The translations under genes and the position numbers were made by a program. Under the pieces are notes generated by a model. That model did not search any database, had not been told where the DNA came from, and saw only the letters and a list, made by a program, of their open reading frames with translations. Below are positions 24,011-27,009 of a stretch of 27,009 bases of DNA, piece by piece. The stretch is taken from NCBI GenBank assembly GCA_964489245.1, contig CAZAXU010000027.1, forward strand, positions 1 through 27,009. The letters run 5' to 3'. Position 1 is the first letter of the stretch; each line of letters begins with the position of its first letter. This stretch comes from CAZAXU01 sp964489245. Its GTDB lineage: Bacteria > Bacteroidota > Bacteroidia > Flavobacteriales > Flavobacteriaceae.

Positions 24011-24086
24011 GTAAAATCATATTTACTATGCAAAATCACAAACCCAATAATAGCTATCGAGTTTGCATAGCTTTTTTTGATTTTAC
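24011..24086 (+). ncRNA. Nested inverted repeat in the leader of the nuclease gene (possible attenuator)
   Basis: The outer arms GTAAAATCA (24011-24019) and TGATTTTAC (24078-24086) and the inner arms CTATGCAAA (24026-24034) and TTTGCATAG (24062-24070) are all perfect 9-bp complements, separated by 6- and 7-base internal loops. The terminal loop is 27 bases. The inner stem is followed directly by CTTTTTTT, so it can act as an intrinsic terminator, while the outer stem would sequester that T-run. The element lies between the promoter and the start codon. RNA-based control of the downstream nuclease is an inference. Confidence 0.5.
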
Positions 24087-24120
24087 ATCTAATTAGGTAG
24101 TTACTCAAAAAAAAGTTATT

Positions 24121-25968
24121 ATGAAACTTGAAAAAATTCTTGACAATTTAAATTCCTTAGAAAAGAACTCATTTATCAAAATTATTGATAATATCATTTC
24201 TCAAAAACCTCAAAACTTTAAAATAATTGACAAAATATTGAGTCAATCAGATAAGGGATTGAAATCCGTTGATAGCCAGCAAGTATCGACAATTTTTAAT
24301 TTGATTCGGAATGACTTTTCGGAGACTATAAAACAAGAATTTTTAGATACATCATCACAACTCGATATTTTAATTGATATTATCACCCGAGACGGAAATA
24401 ACATCATGAAACAAGATTGGTTTTCTCGTTTATACGAGCAAGAACTTAAAAAACTCAAAAAGCGAGTAAAAGAATTGGATACATCCATAAAAAATGAAAA
24501 ATCTGAAATTGAAGAAACAAGAAAAAGAGATTATAAAATATACAAATCTTGTGTTCATACCGCATACTATAATGATGAAGCTAATAATCGTGAAGCTAAG
24601 ATTACGGATGATGAACTTTCCATATTATTGACTCTTGCACGAGAACTTGATTTATCTCAAGAGGAAAGAAAATTGATAAACTATATGGTTATTCCTATCA
24701 AACAAATAGATATTGATGAAATTATTAATAATCTGAAAAATATAGGAGTAATCTTTTATTCTAAAAAACACAGCACAGTTTATGTAGCTGACGAAATTGT
24801 TAGGATTTTAAGAAAGCTTCGTGGCAAAGAGGTTGCGGACAAATTTTTAAGACGTATTTTGAAAGTTTTGAGAGCGCCTGAAATCAATCTTATTGCTAAA
24901 AAACACAATATTGACAGAAAGTTAAATAATGATGAAAAAATTAAAGAAATTATCAAAGAAGGAATTGGATTAACAACTATTTTATTGGCTGTGCATAAAG
25001 ACGGGACTAAACTTAATGACAAAAAAAAGTTTGTAAATGAACTTTGGGAGAAGCGTTTACAAATTAAACAATCCCTAAAAGGAGTAACATTAGAAGATAA
25101 AATATCTAATTTAGTTGCCTATTTTGAAAACCGTGAAAAGGATGAAAAAGTCGGAATTTCCGTTGATGGATATGAAAAATTATTAATAGACTTGGATGAA
25201 ACTCTTCCAAAAATTAACAAGATAGTAAAAGATATTTTTGAAATTCAAGATGAATTTGTTCTAAAAAGCGATTTACTTCTTGACTACAACATTAAACCAA
25301 GAGATATTTTAGATATAATTCCACAACAAGAATTATCTAAATTTTGTAAGGCTAGAGATATAAAAACTCGTGGAGATGAAACCTTAAACATACTCGATAA
25401 TTACAAAGATGCTGAAAATTTATATTTTGAAAACTATGAAAATATAGGATTTAGAGATTTGAATACTCTAAAAGAGAATGGCATCAGCATTAAAGAAAGT
25501 GAATTAGGGATGAAATTTGAAGAACTTACAAAAAGTATTTTTACTAAACTAAGATTCAATGTTGACGAAAGTCTAAGAAAAAAATTGAACACAAAAAAAG
25601 ATAAAATTGATATCATTCTCAATATAGGAAATAATGAAGTTATAATCGTTGAATGCAAAACCACAAAAGAAAAAGGATACAATAAATTTTCAAGTGTTTC
25701 TAGGCAATTAAAAGCATACAATCATTTAGCAAGTAAAAATGAGCTACAAGTCAGGAAAATGCTCTTGATTGCTCCTGAGTTTAGTGATGATTTTATTGAA
25801 GATTGTGAAATGGATGTTGAACTAGACTTATCACTGTTGACAGCAGCAGCACTGGTAAAGATTTTGGAGGGATTTAAAAAATCAAAACACAAAGAATTTC
25901 CATACAAACTATTGATGAGAGATGTATTAATCAACGCTGACAGAATTGTTAAAGCAATAACAAAATAA
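24121..25968 (+). CDS. PD-(D/E)XK nuclease, probable defence-type
   Basis: A 615-residue protein. The C-terminal domain (about 460-600) is a restriction-endonuclease fold: E467 in MKFEELTKSIF, D497 in KDKIDIIL, and E511-C-K513 in IIVECKTTKEK, a complete PD-(D/E)XK catalytic set (Mg-dependent DNA cleavage). The N-terminal 200 residues are helical, with a coiled-coil stretch at about 108-137. The middle region holds two segments (around 262-285 and 395-425) that resemble SAP-like helical DNA-binding motifs, only weakly. It is long for a bare nuclease, so the N-terminal two-thirds probably recognise or sense something. The start ATG follows AAAAAAAAGTTATT. An HNH nuclease gene follows. Family not recognised beyond the catalytic domain; a role in phage or plasmid defence is inferred. 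Confidence 0.75.
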   Translation: MKLEKILDNLNSLEKNSFIKIIDNIISQKPQNFKIIDKILSQSDKGLKSVDSQQVSTIFNLIRNDFSETIKQEFLDTSSQLDILIDIITRDGNNIMKQDWFSRLYEQELKKLKKRVKELDTSIKNEKSEIEETRKRDYKIYKSCVHTAYYNDEANNREAKITDDELSILLTLARELDLSQEERKLINYMVIPIKQIDIDEIINNLKNIGVIFYSKKHSTVYVADEIVRILRKLRGKEVADKFLRRILKVLRAPEINLIAKKHNIDRKLNNDEKIKEIIKEGIGLTTILLAVHKDGTKLNDKKKFVNELWEKRLQIKQSLKGVTLEDKISNLVAYFENREKDEKVGISVDGYEKLLIDLDETLPKINKIVKDIFEIQDEFVLKSDLLLDYNIKPRDILDIIPQQELSKFCKARDIKTRGDETLNILDNYKDAENLYFENYENIGFRDLNTLKENGISIKESELGMKFEELTKSIFTKLRFNVDESLRKKLNTKKDKIDIILNIGNNEVIIVECKTTKEKGYNKFSSVSRQLKAYNHLASKNELQVRKMLLIAPEFSDDFIEDCEMDVELDLSLLTAAALVKILEGFKKSKHKEFPYKLLMRDVLINADRIVKAITK

Positions 25969-25982
25969 AAAACAAATATAAA

Positions 25983-26084
25983 GTTTTGGAGAAAAAGTCC
26001 TCTCTCCTAGTTTATGAACTATATGAACTGACCGGAAGAAATTGCGGTAGTGGAAGAAAATGTGAAGTGAAAAGAAATTTATAA
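25983..26084 (+). pseudogene. SEC-C-like zinc-motif remnant in the -1 frame after the nuclease
   Basis: In the -1 frame relative to the upstream nuclease an open stretch runs to a stop at 26082-26084. It ends VYELYELTGRNCGSGRKC followed by EVKRNL. This is strongly like the SEC-C zinc-binding motif (GRNxPCxCGSGxKYKxCC), but several residues around the first Cys and before the last Cys are missing. There is no ATG in this frame, and one extra A in the A-rich stretch at the nuclease stop (25962-25973) would fuse 39 residues to the nuclease. It is either the decayed C-terminus of that protein, a programmed frameshift product or a sequencing indel. Confidence 0.5.
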
Positions 26085-26107
26085 TAAACTGCCAATAAAT
26101 TTATAAA

Positions 26108-26890
26108 ATGAGTTCAACTAGTTTAAAAAAATGTTTGTGGTGTTTAAAAACCGAACCTGAAACTACTTTTAATAAAAAAGCACATACTATACCTAAATCA
26201 TTAGGTGGACAGAATTATAATGGAAATATTTGTGATGAATGTAATGCATATTTTGGCAGCAAAGAAGGACATAATGGAGTATACTCATTAGAAGAAGCAC
26301 TTAAAGAAACATTTAATATTACAAGGAGAAGATTATTAAACCCAAAAGACACAAAACGAAAAGTAGGTCGTTTTAAATCAAAATTTTTTGAAATCGAAAA
26401 ATCAAATCAAAAAAATAAAATAATAATTAAAAATAACTTCAAGTTTATTCCTTCTTTTCAAAAAGAATTTGCAAGAGGTTTTAAAAGAGGTCTATATAAA
26501 ATGTATCTCGAAGAACTTAATATACAAAAAGGATTAGGGTATGAAAAAAAATATGATATTGTAAGAAATTTTGCAAGATACAATAGAGGAGATTTACCTA
26601 CACTTTATTTTATTAGAAAATATGGTGTAATATTTATGTTAAAGAAGGAAGCTGAAACTCCAAAATTATACTTTAACAAAATGAAATATTTATATAAAGA
26701 TGATAAATTTGATGAAATTGAATTTTTAGGGCATGTATTCGGTTTTTCTTTCACAAAATTTTCTGAAAGTGATTTGGAAAAATATTTAAGTAACTCTGTT
26801 AAAATCAAAAAGGATCTTTTTAAAGGATATAGTTTTGTCAATCGTATAACTGATATTGATTTTACATTTAGCATTATGGATGATAAATAG
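26108..26890 (+). CDS. HNH endonuclease (HNH_5-like)
   Basis: A 260-residue protein with an N-terminal HNH/zinc domain: C9-L-W-C12, H26 in AHTIPKSLGG, and I-C42-D-E-C45-N46-AYFG, the pattern of HNH_5-type nucleases (two Cys-x-x-Cys pairs for zinc, His as catalytic base, Asn-containing helix). The rest (about 55-260) is basic and charged with no motif I recognise, for example FARGFKRGLYKMY and FLGHVFGFSFTKFSESDLEKYL. The start is the first ATG, 23 bases after the SEC-C-like remnant. The strand and close spacing suggest co-transcription with the PD-(D/E)XK nuclease gene, and its base composition is even more AT-rich than the housekeeping genes. A defence or mobile-element role is inferred. Confidence 0.82.
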   Translation: MSSTSLKKCLWCLKTEPETTFNKKAHTIPKSLGGQNYNGNICDECNAYFGSKEGHNGVYSLEEALKETFNITRRRLLNPKDTKRKVGRFKSKFFEIEKSNQKNKIIIKNNFKFIPSFQKEFARGFKRGLYKMYLEELNIQKGLGYEKKYDIVRNFARYNRGDLPTLYFIRKYGVIFMLKKEAETPKLYFNKMKYLYKDDKFDEIEFLGHVFGFSFTKFSESDLEKYLSNSVKIKKDLFKGYSFVNRITDIDFTFSIMDDK

Positions 26891-26969
26891 AAGGACAAAA
26901 AACGTCAGAACAATCTTACCTCTTTGATATCAAATGTTTATAGAAAACGCAAATCACAAAAACACATAC

Positions 26970-27009
26970 GACCCCGAAGGGGTCGCACCCGGGGTTCGCG
27001 TCATCATAG
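26970..27009. repeat. GC-rich hairpin, REP-like, at the right edge
   Basis: GACCCC-GAA-GGGGTC (26970-26984) is a perfect 6-bp hairpin, followed by GCACCCGGGGTTCGCG and the window end. It is strikingly GC-rich against very AT-rich surroundings. It resembles the extragenic palindromes found scattered in Bacteroidota genomes, and may be why the assembly stops here. The sequence between the HNH stop and it (26891-26969) shows no gene. Confidence 0.55.

Noticed and set aside
24011..24086. Integron attC site
   Set aside because: The arms lack the GTTRRRY/RYYYAAC core sites and no integrase gene is near.

Overview
The window is AT-rich DNA from a member of the Bacteroidota, most likely the Flavobacteriia. 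The reasons are: a type IX secretion (Por) sorting domain on a secreted protein; DUF1573 and DUF4159 proteins; a fused E1 alpha/beta 2-oxoacid dehydrogenase of the Bacteroidota type; lipobox lipoproteins; several exact copies of the Bacteroidota -7 promoter box TAnnTTTG; and almost no Shine-Dalgarno sequences. Both ends look like contig edges: the left end starts inside a tandem array, and the right end stops in a GC-rich hairpin region.

Layout. 1-540: four perfect 53-bp tandem units that resemble the 5' third of the adjacent tRNA-Val with a palindrome inserted in the D loop, then tRNA-Val(UAC), a terminator, tRNA-His(GUG) with its own promoter, and a bidirectional terminator. 551-3787: a periplasmic DUF1573 protein divergent from valS. 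3815-5886 (minus): imidazolonepropionase (hutI), a DUF4159 exported protein and a 47-residue membrane protein with a good promoter. 5984-8722 (minus): a four-gene 2-oxoacid:ferredoxin oxidoreductase operon in the order ferredoxin, alpha, beta, gamma. 9096-10598 (minus): a secreted seven-repeat, propeller-like protein. 10852-14576 (minus): fused E1 dehydrogenase and an unusual Nramp-family transporter. 14720-16687: prmC (plus) converging with an AI-2E family permease (minus). 16846-20783 (plus): lipocalin-like lipoprotein, glycine-zipper/OmpA lipoprotein, cold-shock-domain protein, and a nucleotidyltransferase/sugar-kinase-like pair. 21093-23806 (plus): nucleoside phosphorylase and an acyl-CoA synthetase resembling plant AAE17/18. 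23954-26890 (plus): an accessory module with a promoter, a long structured leader, a PD-(D/E)XK nuclease, a broken SEC-C-like zinc motif and an HNH nuclease.

Most of the window is housekeeping. The ferredoxin-linked oxidoreductase and the NAD-linked E1 give the cell two routes for oxidising 2-oxoacids. The kinase/nucleotidyltransferase pair suggests salvage of a free sugar to an NDP-sugar, and the phosphorylase suggests nucleoside salvage. The parts most likely to be new are the tRNA-derived tandem array at the left edge, the two-nuclease module with its structured leader and SEC-C remnant at the right edge, the Nramp protein lacking the usual metal ligands, the 47-residue membrane protein, and the apparently leaderless prmC promoter. 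Function calls rest on reading the translations by eye; no database search was run.
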